Below, in pieces: positions 38,701-46,922 of a stretch of DNA of 64,000 nucleotides. Source of the stretch: Parvularcula sp039822105 (GTDB lineage: Bacteria; Pseudomonadota; Alphaproteobacteria; Caulobacterales; Parvularculaceae); the NCBI GenBank assembly GCA_039822105.1, contig JBCBMW010000003.1, forward strand, positions 186,001 to 250,000. Reading direction: 5' to 3'. Within the stretch, counting starts at the first letter, position 1. Every line of letters begins with the position of its first letter. The notes beneath the pieces are model-generated. The model was not told the DNA's origin. It saw only the letters and a program-made list of their open reading frames with translations, and did no database searches. The position numbers and the translations under genes were made by a program.

Positions 38701-38814
38701 ACCAAACCGGTGAATGTCAAACTTCTTCGCTCAACGGTGCTGAAGGCCTTGGATGGTCAAAGCAATGCAGGGACGTTCGAGATCGGCGAGGCTGTTGCCG
38801 GTGATGCCAGCTAA
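35764..38814 (+). CDS. TPR-containing hybrid sensor histidine kinase
   Basis: The 1016-residue protein has a signal/anchor at the N-terminus, a helical TPR-like sensor region (about 60-410, including LQALGSIYRDAESFDKALDYYQRA), one membrane helix near 425-450 (VVVLFAFLAAFGILG), a coiled coil, then a HisKA domain with His498 (SHELRTP), and an HATPase (NLIGNAVKF, DSGIGIAEE, GSGLGLAI). Two C-terminal receiver domains follow: in the first the phosphoacceptor is replaced (VVNG), and in the second Asp928 (LMDVYMP) is intact. The TPR part should lie in the periplasm. I chose ATG 35764 over 35758, for spacing to GGGAG. It follows the protease gene by 23 bp and is probably co-transcribed. Confidence 0.9.
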   Translation: MTKICISFARRKPVGFSSMLFAAVSSVALLGFAPSTDAKDLRATDPVTENSVASAFEQLIATSQAQMMKAPADAYAAALSAEELASAMPADLRTVAQAKALWLKAEAALRSGKPEEGASAASAATAIMDTVEGEDTLRANILLIRGRIASRLADVELAVNSFYAAHALFVEVGNTRKESITLQALGSIYRDAESFDKALDYYQRAADIYQGDDIVVLSINNNVGNILRETGDYPGGRERFNEALDIAQSMGSATLQGRILTNRAELEVEAGDLSAATLFANAARDQLSDDGAASWLRLVSGVDASVALRKDDLDGAKDAIEQAFDGLNIDETSMSYEDLHATAADVYNALGDWEKAYQHKRNHKRLSDEAKSVAASSNLALLGARFQYAEQQLNIERLRNERLESERALMEAERRDQVQKMVIAAGGVVVLFAFLAAFGILGHNRRVAKINKDLASNVKRLGEEIERRELVEADLIKAKEQAEDADRMKSNFLATMSHELRTPMNGILGFTDVLLAGDLSQEQREQIEIIDQSAGALLTLINDILDLSQLEAGKFKLRNSMFNLRVTAEHAVKLLRAKAQEKSLNLMVHVDPSLPTHVHGDEDRVRQILINLIGNAVKFTERGGVAVRVQPSATTGEIEFSVEDSGIGIAEEKTQLLFERFSQVDEGATRQYQGSGLGLAICKELVTAMDGEIGCTSELGTGSTFRFSIPLPEGDAVAITPKSAVLTNSPRVVLVDDEAIQRRVVADMLESIGAQAIAFNSKAAAFDGLKLMAERGELIDAMVVNGTSAEIDAPDFIRALERNNLLDEGKSAIFGGASSADQSGVVLTIDQPMTITSLEKALTSIITDPRAAGQSGDAPAAQEAGSNVVSLAATKSDKPVLIVDDVLANRKLLECVLEKIGIKTVSANNGLEAVEFASVQEFGAILMDVYMPVLGGIDATSRIRSTEGPNRETPIFALTAGISEEETKAVKTAAMDGLLTKPVNVKLLRSTVLKALDGQSNAGTFEIGEAVAGDAS

Positions 38815-39027
38815 GGCTCACTGACTCGCGCGCAGAACGATCTTCAAAGCGGCCTCGGGCTCCCGGTCGGCTTTGACGATCGCTTGTTGCGTCGTCCCGG
38901 GCCCACGCGGCGCGTGCATTGATACAGCGTAGGCGTTGTAACTGAAGCCCGCCCCATTTCCCAGTTCCGCCCTTCCTTGCCGCCGGATACGGATACTTGC
39001 TAGATCTCCGGGCGTCAGCTGACGGGG

Positions 39028-40047
39028 ATGCGGGCTATCAAATCGATCCAACTCAACTACCCTGCGGTCTATAGCAGCCAAATCGAACAGGCGATTGAAC
39101 GCGCCCAACCGCTCGATTGGTCGCGGCAAGCAGAGCCTGACGGTACCCGTGAGACCCTTCAGGTCCTGGTCGAGGACGGTTATGGCCAGTCTCTGATGGA
39201 TGCGATTCAGGTCGTTTTGGCCAGTGAAGAGCAGTGGCGCCTGACATTGTCGGACGTCGAGGCCACCCTCCCGCGAATTAAGCCGCCCACTGATGATGAT
39301 GCCGACTCGGACAAACCAAAAGAGAAGTCTCCAAAACAAGCCGTACGCGAAGCGCTTGTGTCCGAGGTCATGGGAAACAGCCGCCTCACCGTCGACTTCA
39401 TGGTGCTCACCGCCCTGTCCGCCATTGTGGCCGCCATCGGTCTTAACGAGGACAGTGTGGCGGTCGTGATCGGCGCGATGGTGATCGCCCCCTTGCTCGG
39501 CCCCATTCTGGGCTTCAGTCTTGCTGCCGCGCTCGGCTCAGTGTCCATGATGGCGGAGGCAGCAAAGACGGCATTCGTCGGCTTGATTGTTGGTTTTGGT
39601 ACGGTCTTTTTCTTGGCCACTCTTCTGCCGGTGAACTTAGAGAGCCAAGAGCTGCTTGCCCGAACCAACATCAGTCCTGAGATCATCGCCCTGGCGCTCG
39701 CATCGGGTGCAGCAGCCGCTTTGTCCGTTACCGGAGGGCTGTCATCGTCCCTGGTGGGCGTTATGGTGGCCGTCGCCCTCCTCCCGCCCTCAGCCGCAGC
39801 GGCGATGTATCTGGGTTCGAGCGACTATAGGCATGCCGCTGCTGCCGCCATCGTCGTGGCACTCAACGTCCTCTGCGTTTTGATCTCAACCCAAATCATT
39901 TTTGCCTGGAAGGGGGTCAGACCGCGCCGATGGCTGCAACAACGAAACGCAGCACGGTCCTTGCGCATCAACCTCGCCGTCTGGGCGACGCTCCTCATCT
40001 GCCTCTCGGCGCTCGGCTTCTGGATCAACAGCGCCTCACCTCTTTGA
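39028..40047 (+). CDS. DUF389 / TIGR00341 family membrane protein
   Basis: The 339-residue protein has a soluble N-terminal part (about 1-115) and about six membrane helices in the C-terminal half. It matches the DUF389 family, recognisable by IGAMVIAPLLGPILG and VAVALLPPSAA, both conserved membrane segments in this group. Members are found in bacteria and archaea; the function is not known. The ATG at 39028 follows GACGGGG. The upstream 213-bp gap holds a minus-strand frame whose last 60 codons look coding-like but lack a start, and I do not call it. No functional link with neighbours is evident. Confidence 0.85.
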   Translation: MRAIKSIQLNYPAVYSSQIEQAIERAQPLDWSRQAEPDGTRETLQVLVEDGYGQSLMDAIQVVLASEEQWRLTLSDVEATLPRIKPPTDDDADSDKPKEKSPKQAVREALVSEVMGNSRLTVDFMVLTALSAIVAAIGLNEDSVAVVIGAMVIAPLLGPILGFSLAAALGSVSMMAEAAKTAFVGLIVGFGTVFFLATLLPVNLESQELLARTNISPEIIALALASGAAAALSVTGGLSSSLVGVMVAVALLPPSAAAAMYLGSSDYRHAAAAAIVVALNVLCVLISTQIIFAWKGVRPRRWLQQRNAARSLRINLAVWATLLICLSALGFWINSASPL

Positions 40048-40494
40048 ACGGGACTTGGTGGCGCCGCGGCTTGCCACGACCAACCTGCGACGGTCAGCCG
40101 TCGATTCGCCCGAAACCACCTTCCTTAAGAAGCGTCGTGACGACAACAATGAGCGATCTGACGCCCGTTGCTTAACGTCGGCATCGCAGCAAGAAATCAC
40201 TGCTGCTCGACGCTCAGAGACCCGATTGTTCCTGGTGCGTTTGTCTTATCACTCACTTCATTTTTACTCGGTATACTGTATAATAAGTCTCGATGGTGAC
40301 CGACGAAACCTCTTGGCTGGATATCTGTGTGATAAAAATTTCACAAAACCGGCCTCAATTCCGAAAGCAAGGATTACACTGGTCCGGGTGCAGCGCAGCA
40401 GGATAGTGCTTATAATATCACATACAGTTGCGCCTTGACGTCATTGTTATCTCGGTCTTTTCTCGAACGTATCTTGTGTATCGAGGGAGTGATA
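40048..40494. promoter_or_regulatory. Long intergenic region before the YD/RHS genes
   Basis: No convincing gene lies in this 447-bp, AT-richer stretch. TATAAT-like -10 elements occur at 40279-40284 and 40411-40416, the second about 80 bp before the next start, neither with a good -35. Between them, GTGATAAAAATTTCAC (about 40329-40344) resembles a CRP-type site, but the spacing is 8 rather than 6, so I do not call it one. A sharp change in base composition here may mark the left edge of an acquired block. Confidence 0.35.
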
Positions 40495-41295
40495 GTGTCT
40501 ACACGTCCTATACGATCGCTTGCGCTCATCGCGTCAAGCGCCTGCGTTTTTGCGACCCCAAGCAACGCCCAACATGTCACAAGCTACGAGTATGACGTGA
40601 TGGGACGACTCGTGGCCGTCCAGCGGTCTGGCAATACGACAACGTATTGTTACGACCTCGCGGGAAACATCGAAACGATCAAACTGGGCCCGGGTTGCGC
40701 AAACAATCCTCCGGTTGCTGTCGGTGATAGCACATCGATCAACGGCCTTGTCGCAAAGATGGTCAACGTCACCAACAATGACTCCGACGTGAACAATGAT
40801 GCGATCTTCGTGTCGCAAATCGTCAGCCAGCCACCCCACGCCAGTGTATCGGTTCACAATTCGTCATCGGTCCGCATCACGCCATCATCTTACGGAACGC
40901 ATTCGTTTCAGTACAGAATAAGCGACGGCGAGGGTGGGCAAGATACAGCAGCTGTTTCTGTGACGGTCAACAACCGTCGACCTTCCGCTTCGAACGATAC
41001 AGGCTCCATGCAAGACCGGGTCTACGCCAGCACGTTCAACGTGATCGCCAATGACAGTGACCCGGACGGGGATCCGCTTCGTGTGCAAAGCTGTGTGCGA
41101 ATTAGTGGGCCATCCAGCACATGCACGGTCGTGTCGAACACCTCCGTCAGACTGAACACCACCAATGCTGGTACGCACACCTACAGGATCACGATTTTCG
41201 ACGAAGCCGGATCATTTGATCTCAGTGACACGTCCACCCTCACCGTCAACAAAATCGAAGAGCCGGGCGGCGGCGGCGGGAACCCAATCTTCTAA
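40495..41295 (+). CDS. Secreted protein with a YD-type repeat and Ig/cadherin-like domains
   Basis: The 266-residue protein has a signal peptide (SLALIASSACVFATPSNAQ), a single YD-repeat pair (YEYDVMGRLVAV, YCYDLAGNIETI), then two Ig-like/cadherin-like segments with NNDSDVNNDAIFVSQIV and NDSDPDGDPLRVQ, and ends in a glycine-rich NPIF tail. The YD pair is homologous to the repeats of the much larger RHS protein encoded next. Such Ig-like domains are typical of secreted adhesive proteins. I take the GTG at 40495, 5 nt after GAGGGAG, over an upstream frame to 40435. The short YD unit may represent a separate export or adaptor piece for the RHS protein; that is inference. Confidence 0.7.
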   Translation: MSTRPIRSLALIASSACVFATPSNAQHVTSYEYDVMGRLVAVQRSGNTTTYCYDLAGNIETIKLGPGCANNPPVAVGDSTSINGLVAKMVNVTNNDSDVNNDAIFVSQIVSQPPHASVSVHNSSSVRITPSSYGTHSFQYRISDGEGGQDTAAVSVTVNNRRPSASNDTGSMQDRVYASTFNVIANDSDPDGDPLRVQSCVRISGPSSTCTVVSNTSVRLNTTNAGTHTYRITIFDEAGSFDLSDTSTLTVNKIEEPGGGGGNPIF

Positions 41296-41376
41296 AACGA
41301 GCAAGGAGCGGGGTCGGTTCAGCCGTCGTCGCTCCAGCAAACCATCAGTCTAGATCATTCAAACGCCGAGAACCTC

Positions 41377-44300
41377 ATGCGCTTGTCTTCTGTCCTTACT
41401 GCGTTCATCGCCGCCGTTTCTCTTGGCACCCCAACTGCCCATGCGGCCGGGATCATGGAGGACTTCCACTATGTGGCGCCGCCAAGTCCTGACGAGGGGC
41501 ACACGACTGTCGGAAGCTTCGATTTTGCCACCGGCAGGCCAGTGATCGCCGATGTCCTTCTCTCCATAGGCGATCCATCTGCAGGCGGATTGGTATGGGC
41601 TCCGCGTACGGACACTCAAGCTTGGCGGCCGGACAATTTCACGGGCTCGGTGAATCACGACGGGCTTGGAAGCACCATTGTGGCGGACGTTATGGGAGAG
41701 CGTTACGAATTCCTTTGGAGCACCAACGGCTTCGATGCGCGGGGAAGGCACGGCGCAACCCTTCAGCTGATCAACAGCGACACCATTTTCGAGTTGATAA
41801 CGCCGAACGGCACCGTTGTGACATTCGACACAGCGCTGAGCGGCACCTTGGCTATCGAGGCCGACGCCATGATCACGGAGGTTGCTTCTCCCGATGGCTC
41901 CAAGCTGTCATGGCACTACACATCGCGAACACTGTGCGAGACAGGAACGGGCCAAGGTTGCACGAATCAAGTTGACGTACACCGCATGTCTTCGGTGGTC
42001 AGCAACCATGGCTACATGATCAAGTACGCCTACGAAAACGACCTTCAGAACTACGCGACGCTGAATGAAGCCCACCTCCAGTTCGACAGAGTGGGCCTCT
42101 TCAACCTCGCCTACCACCACTGCAGCCCGACTGCGCTGAGCTGTACGTTCACGAATGATCAGCCGCATGTGGCTTTCAGCTGGAGCGCCAATTCGGTCTC
42201 GATCACGGACCTGAAAGGCGGTGTGCGCCGGTACGACTACGATACAGACGGAAGGATCACATCCGTCCGCCTACCCGGTTCCGGCATTCCAGTTGTTTCC
42301 TACGCGTACAATTCAGATGGGAAGGTGTCGACGGTCACTCGAGGCGCAGGCGTCTGGACCTACGCTTACTCAAGCACGGGGTTTATAGAAACGCGAATCA
42401 CCGACCCTTCTGGAGGGACCGAGCGCTTCCAGTTTTCAGAGGGACGCCTCCGGCATCACTATGATGCTGACAACAATCATACGATGTACACATACAAGAC
42501 GGGCTCGAACCTGTTGGGATATGTCCGGTATCCCGAAGGGAACGGTGAGAGCTACGAGTACGACGATCGCGCAAACATTGTCGAAGCCCAGGTACATTCA
42601 AAGATCGGTGGCCAGCCCCGTATCACCACGACCTATACTTACCCAACCAACTGTACGCACAATCGGCGGATCTGCAACAAACCGACTTATGTGATTGATC
42701 CATCGGGCGGACGGACGGATTATAGCTACAACACATCCACGGGCATGGTGACCTCGGTCCAAAGTCCAAATACCTCCTTTGGGCGCCCTACCGTTCATTT
42801 CGACTACACCACCACGCAGGCTCGTTACTTCAACAGCTCCGGCCAGATGGCAACTGGCGGCTCGCTCACCAAACTGCTCCGGCAAAGAAGCTGTGCGACG
42901 TCAGCGACGTGCGCAAATTCCGCAAACGAACAGGTATCAGAGTTTACCTATGAGAGCTCAGGCGCGGCCAACAACGCCCTTGTCGTCGCCACTGTGGCGC
43001 GTGCTGGCGACAGCTCGGTTCTGTCTCGCACCGATGTCACCTATGATACGACCGGGAACGTTCTTACAGTCGACGGACCGCTCACCGGCACTGCCGACAC
43101 GACCTATTTTGAATATGACATCCTCCGCCGACAGACAGGCATTGTCGGCCCCGACCCTGACGGCAGCGGGCCGCAAGCACGACCAGCGCAACACAACACC
43201 TATGCTGGCCAAGGTTGGGTGACCCAAACCAAGGTCGGTACCACGACCAGCCTCTCCGCGGCGGGCATGTCGGCTCTTCAGATTCAGTCCTACACGCGCG
43301 ATAACCTGGGCCGCGTGACGGCGGTACGCAGCCTCGGCTCCAATTCCTTGGCCTATCAGATCTTGGAGACGTCTTATGACAACGAGGGCCGGGTCACGTG
43401 CCAAGCCCTCCGCATGACCCTTGGCACCGTCACCGGCAATGCCTGCGCGGGATCGACTAGCGGCGTCTTCGGTCCAGACAGGATTACGCGCTACACCTAT
43501 GACAATGTGGACCGACTGATGCGGACGACGCATGGCAGCGGCATCACGGAGCATCGGTACGACTTCGCGTATAACAGCAACGGCAAGATCACAGCGTTCA
43601 CCGACGCCCGCGGCCAAACCACCAACTACAGCTACAACGACTTCGATCTGCAATCTCAAATTCAGTACCCCGACGGGCGAAATGAGACTTACGTCTACAG
43701 CACCGTCGATCTGCGGCTCTCGAGCTACACCAACCGCGACAATCAGAACTTCAGCTTCACCTATGACAGCCTCGGCCGCATGATCGCGCTCGACGCGCCG
43801 GGGTCCGCTCTGGACGAGACACGCAGCTATGACTTGCTTAGTCGGCTGACATCCGTGAGCCGTGGCGGCGCCACCGAATCGTTTGGCTTCGATGCGTTGA
43901 ACCGGCAGGTATCGGCGGCCGGACCCTTCGGTACGCTGAGCTATCAACACGATACTGCGGGCCGTCGGACGCGGATGACGTGGCCGGACGGCAACCACGT
44001 GGGATATGAGTACAATACCGGCGGTCAGATGACAGCGATCAAGGAAAATGGCGCCACCTCTCTGGTGACCTATGCCTACGACTCGCAAGGCAGGCTCACA
44101 ACGGTTGGTCGCGGCAACACCACTTCGACGCATTATGAGTGGGACCAGCAGCAACGGCTGTCCGCATACCGCCACGACCTCCACGGCACTGCCAACGATC
44201 AGCGTGTGGAGCTTGACTACAACCCGGCCGGTCAAATCACCCAGCGGAGCAACAACAACAGCAACTGGGAGTCATCCCTCGCCCCCCTCGCCCGCGACAT

Positions 44301-45636
44301 CACCCACAACAGCGTGAACCAGATCAACACGTTCAAAGTGGCTGGCGGCAGCACGCGGAACTTCACCTATGACTTCAATGGCAACCTGACGCATGATGGA
44401 ACGCGCGGGTACATCTATGATGACGCCAACCGCCTCACCGGCGTCGGCAGCAATTTTGACCTGGAATACGACGCCCTCGGGCGTCTTTCGAAGACGACGC
44501 ATGGCAGCAGCGAGACGCGCTACCTCTATGACGGCAACCGGCTGGTCGCTGAATACAACGCATCAGGAACACTGCTCCGTCGCTATGTTCACGGAGTGCG
44601 CGCCAACGCGCCAGAGGTCTGGTACGAAGGATCATCGCTCTCGACCAAGCTGTGGTCACATCTTGACGAGCGAGGCTCTGTCACGGCGGTGACCGGCCCC
44701 GGTGGCGGCATCAACGCCTATGATGAGTACGGACGGCCAGATCCTGGCAATGTGGGCCATTTCGGCTACACGGGGCATATGACCCTGCCCGAGGTCGGCC
44801 TCCTCTATGCCCGGGCAAGGATCTACAACCCAGAGATCGCCCGCTTTATGCAAATGGATCCCATCGGCTATAACGCTGGGCCCAACCTCTACGCTTATGT
44901 CAACGGCGACCCCATCAACCTGGTCGACCCAAGCGGGCTCAAGTCCGAAAGGGCGAAGTGCCATGGCCTATCGTCTTGCACAGGAAACGGCAACGGCAAG
45001 AGCGACACTCAGATGAGCATCGACCAGTGGGAACAAACCTACGGCGTGGGTGCTGTTGGTCGCTCAAACGCAGGGCCTTGGAACCCTGGCGGTCCGCTGG
45101 GCGCGTTATCAACACCAGGAGTGGTGTCGGCGTCAGGCAACGCAGGCGGATCTAACGGTAGCGACGGTGGCGACGCGGGTCAGGATAGCCCCGGCGGCGA
45201 AGAGGACTCAGACAACGACGGCGATCAGTGCAGCGATGTTGGCCAATATATTGGATCAGGAATTGCCTATATAGCCTGGGGTGTCCAAACTGGTGCGGTT
45301 ATAGTGGCAGGCGCGTCGGTAGCCGTATCGGCTGTTGTCCCCCCTGTAGCACCTGCCGCAGCTGTATTGGGTGGTGGGGCAGTGGTCGTTGGTGGCATTG
45401 CAGGAGGAGTAGCCGTAGGTGGAGTGCTCATAGAAGAAACTACGAACGGCGTTCCGGGAGTAAGCTTGGGCCGCGTTGGCGGCGCCGCTTTTGGGGCGTT
45501 CGGTGGGCCGGGTTTAAGAGCTGCTGGTCGTATTGTTGGAAGAACAAGCCGGGCTGGTGGCGCACTGAGAGCAGCGGGTAACACAAACGACTTGATTGGT
45601 ATTTTATCGCCCCCTCCGCCGCACGGTTGTAGCTAA
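41377..45636 (+). CDS. RHS/YD-repeat protein with C-terminal tip (possible polymorphic toxin)
   Basis: The 1419-residue protein has a signal peptide (ending AHAA), a long array of YD repeats (for example YEYDDRANIVEAQ, YTYDNVDRLMRTT, YAYDSQGRLTTV), and the RHS hyperconserved core near 1110-1187 (LDERGSVTAVT, YGRPDPGNVGHFGYTGH, ARIYNPEIARFMQMDPIG, DPSG). Beyond DPSG a variable tip of about 230 residues begins, with a low-complexity acidic part (SDNDGDQCSD) and then about 90 residues of hydrophobic glycine/alanine/valine-rich sequence. No nuclease or deaminase motif is seen; the tip could be membrane-active. GC content and third-position use fall in the tip, typical of exchangeable toxin ends. 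Small genes that could encode immunity follow directly. Confidence 0.88.
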   Translation: MRLSSVLTAFIAAVSLGTPTAHAAGIMEDFHYVAPPSPDEGHTTVGSFDFATGRPVIADVLLSIGDPSAGGLVWAPRTDTQAWRPDNFTGSVNHDGLGSTIVADVMGERYEFLWSTNGFDARGRHGATLQLINSDTIFELITPNGTVVTFDTALSGTLAIEADAMITEVASPDGSKLSWHYTSRTLCETGTGQGCTNQVDVHRMSSVVSNHGYMIKYAYENDLQNYATLNEAHLQFDRVGLFNLAYHHCSPTALSCTFTNDQPHVAFSWSANSVSITDLKGGVRRYDYDTDGRITSVRLPGSGIPVVSYAYNSDGKVSTVTRGAGVWTYAYSSTGFIETRITDPSGGTERFQFSEGRLRHHYDADNNHTMYTYKTGSNLLGYVRYPEGNGESYEYDDRANIVEAQVHSKIGGQPRITTTYTYPTNCTHNRRICNKPTYVIDPSGGRTDYSYNTSTGMVTSVQSPNTSFGRPTVHFDYTTTQARYFNSSGQMATGGSLTKLLRQRSCATSATCANSANEQVSEFTYESSGAANNALVVATVARAGDSSVLSRTDVTYDTTGNVLTVDGPLTGTADTTYFEYDILRRQTGIVGPDPDGSGPQARPAQHNTYAGQGWVTQTKVGTTTSLSAAGMSALQIQSYTRDNLGRVTAVRSLGSNSLAYQILETSYDNEGRVTCQALRMTLGTVTGNACAGSTSGVFGPDRITRYTYDNVDRLMRTTHGSGITEHRYDFAYNSNGKITAFTDARGQTTNYSYNDFDLQSQIQYPDGRNETYVYSTVDLRLSSYTNRDNQNFSFTYDSLGRMIALDAPGSALDETRSYDLLSRLTSVSRGGATESFGFDALNRQVSAAGPFGTLSYQHDTAGRRTRMTWPDGNHVGYEYNTGGQMTAIKENGATSLVTYAYDSQGRLTTVGRGNTTSTHYEWDQQQRLSAYRHDLHGTANDQRVELDYNPAGQITQRSNNNSNWESSLAPLARDITHNSVNQINTFKVAGGSTRNFTYDFNGNLTHDGTRGYIYDDANRLTGVGSNFDLEYDALGRLSKTTHGSSETRYLYDGNRLVAEYNASGTLLRRYVHGVRANAPEVWYEGSSLSTKLWSHLDERGSVTAVTGPGGGINAYDEYGRPDPGNVGHFGYTGHMTLPEVGLLYARARIYNPEIARFMQMDPIGYNAGPNLYAYVNGDPINLVDPSGLKSERAKCHGLSSCTGNGNGKSDTQMSIDQWEQTYGVGAVGRSNAGPWNPGGPLGALSTPGVVSASGNAGGSNGSDGGDAGQDSPGGEEDSDNDGDQCSDVGQYIGSGIAYIAWGVQTGAVIVAGASVAVSAVVPPVAPAAAVLGGGAVVVGGIAGGVAVGGVLIEETTNGVPGVSLGRVGGAAFGAFGGPGLRAAGRIVGRTSRAGGALRAAGNTNDLIGILSPPPPHGCS

Positions 45637-45648
45637 AGGATTTTAACA

Positions 45649-45966
45649 GTGTTGAAGTTTTCGTTGCTTTTTACAATCCTCTATCTCGCGACAAGTGTAG
45701 TGCTGTTTGAGTTTGAGGATGCCTTATCGGAAAAAATGTTGGCAGCAGCGAGCATTTTCGTAGCAGTTTCTTTTTTTTCCGCTGGCGCTTCATTCACTTT
45801 ACATTTTTATTGGCCGCGTCGGCAGCGATATGATCCAAACATATCGTCAGCAACAGATGTGATCATGTCTATGCTCCGCGCTCTTTTCATCGCCGTTCCA
45901 GCCATATTGCTATATCTCGTACTAGTACTACCTATCGTTTGGGTGATATTCTCCGCATACACATAA
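45649..45966 (+). CDS. Small membrane protein, candidate immunity protein
   Basis: The 105-residue protein begins with GTG at 45649, 12 bp after the RHS stop, with AAGGA eight bases before the start. It has three predicted membrane helices (about residues 3-20, 29-52 and 78-102), the last two separated by a basic loop (WPRRQRYD). It shows no recognisable family. Its low GC, its close position after the RHS tip, and the hydrophobic nature of that tip make it a candidate inner-membrane immunity protein. This is a positional inference only. Confidence 0.6.
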   Translation: MLKFSLLFTILYLATSVVLFEFEDALSEKMLAAASIFVAVSFFSAGASFTLHFYWPRRQRYDPNISSATDVIMSMLRALFIAVPAILLYLVLVLPIVWVIFSAYT

Positions 45967-46278
45967 AATGTCTTTGAATTCTGTTGTAGAGCAGTAGTCT
46001 TGGTCGCGACGACAAAGTTCAAGGCGATGGGACAAGCGGCATAAGTGGGCTTCTTCATCGCAAGCGCCCAATTAGCGAGACATCCTCATTTTGGCACGGG
46101 TTGGGCCGGCTACTCTGCAGATTAATACGCGGCTTGATCTCTGATCGGATGGGTGATTCACACCATTCTGTCGTCCGGCAAATGAGTTACCTCTGGCGGG
46201 CCGAAGCTCGAATATAGCAAAATCTCAACTTTTTGTGGAAACGCCGAAATGGATAAATCGGACGTGCGGGGACTGAGA
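45967..46278. other. Low-complexity intergenic region with no supported gene
   Basis: These 312 bp hold no ORF that I can support. A minus-strand frame (45807-46058, 83 codons) overlaps the membrane protein gene and has no family features. The composition is mixed, with scattered stops in all frames, as in remnants of decayed cassettes between RHS tips and orphan immunity genes; I cannot show that any part is a pseudogene. Confidence 0.35.
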
Positions 46279-46623
46279 ATGTCACACTACTTCAGGGTTA
46301 CATGTAAAAATGAGCCAATGGACGTGCCCTCCGACATATTTTACGAAGTGATTGGAAACAAAGTTATAAAGCTAATTGAAATTGATAGAGATGGCAGGCA
46401 CTATTGGAACTCTTTGGACAGTTATAGTAGCCAACTCGACATACCTGGCCGTGACAGCCTCGTTGAATGGAAGTTCGACTACTTGAAACTCAAAGAGAGT
46501 TCTGATGGTAAAGAGCTTTGGCAAGAGATTCAGAGCGAAGAATTTTTTTCTTGGTATGAGCAGGCAAAAAAAATTGGCCATCGCCGTTGGGAGAAAGGGG
46601 TCGGCGTTTACATCGTGGAATAA
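46279..46623 (+). CDS. Small soluble protein, DUF6881-like, possible orphan immunity
   Basis: This is a 114-residue, soluble, aromatic-rich protein (SHYFRVTCKNEPMDVPSDIFYEVIGN..., then KVIKLIEIDRDGRHYWNSL, and a C-terminal helical EEFFSWYEQAK). The stretch FYEV-x-x-KVIKLIEIDRDGR resembles the DUF6881 group, small proteins of unknown function that often sit near toxin genes; this is by eye and uncertain. The ATG at 46279 follows GGGGA; an ATG at 46249 in frame is an alternative. GC content is lower than in the flanking chromosome. It may be an immunity protein for a tip no longer present here. Confidence 0.55.
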   Translation: MSHYFRVTCKNEPMDVPSDIFYEVIGNKVIKLIEIDRDGRHYWNSLDSYSSQLDIPGRDSLVEWKFDYLKLKESSDGKELWQEIQSEEFFSWYEQAKKIGHRRWEKGVGVYIVE

Positions 46624-46922
46624 ATGAAGAAGTCTATTTCTACTTGCCAACTTGGATGTCGATCAATTGCATACCCAGCGATTGTTAAACGTCCACCATT
46701 TGCTCTAGTTTTTGGATTTACGCCTCAGCTGTCCGCCACAATCGTTTTAACCGCCCGCAGGAAGTTGTAGATCGGTGCGTCCACGGAACATCGACACTGC
46801 TCAGCGCACTTTAAACGAGCCCAATCACGGGCGAGTCCGTAGCAAGCCTTGGATGACCAGCCCGATGCAACGCGCCCGAATATGGCGCACCCGTGTCGAG
46901 ACGCTCAACAACTGGACAAACC
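46624..46922. other. Intergenic remnant region
   Basis: No gene is supported in these 299 bp. Base composition rises from AT-rich at the left to the genomic average at the right, so the boundary of the accessory RHS block may lie here. No inverted-repeat ends of an insertion sequence are visible. Confidence 0.3.

Noticed and set aside
38818..39339. Minus-strand frame over the start of the DUF389 gene
   Set aside because: Its last 60 codons look coding-like, but the only starts lie within the reverse of the DUF389 gene; I cannot support a gene.
40329..40344. CRP-like site GTGATAAAAATTTCAC
   Set aside because: The half-sites are 8 nt apart instead of 6 and the nearest -10 element is far; too weak to call.
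42958..44235. 425-codon open frame on the - strand within the RHS gene
   Set aside because: RHS repeats are coding on the + strand; this is a shadow made by repeated codons.
45967..46278. Possible insertion-sequence remnant
   Set aside because: I looked for terminal inverted repeats, target duplications and transposase motifs and found none.
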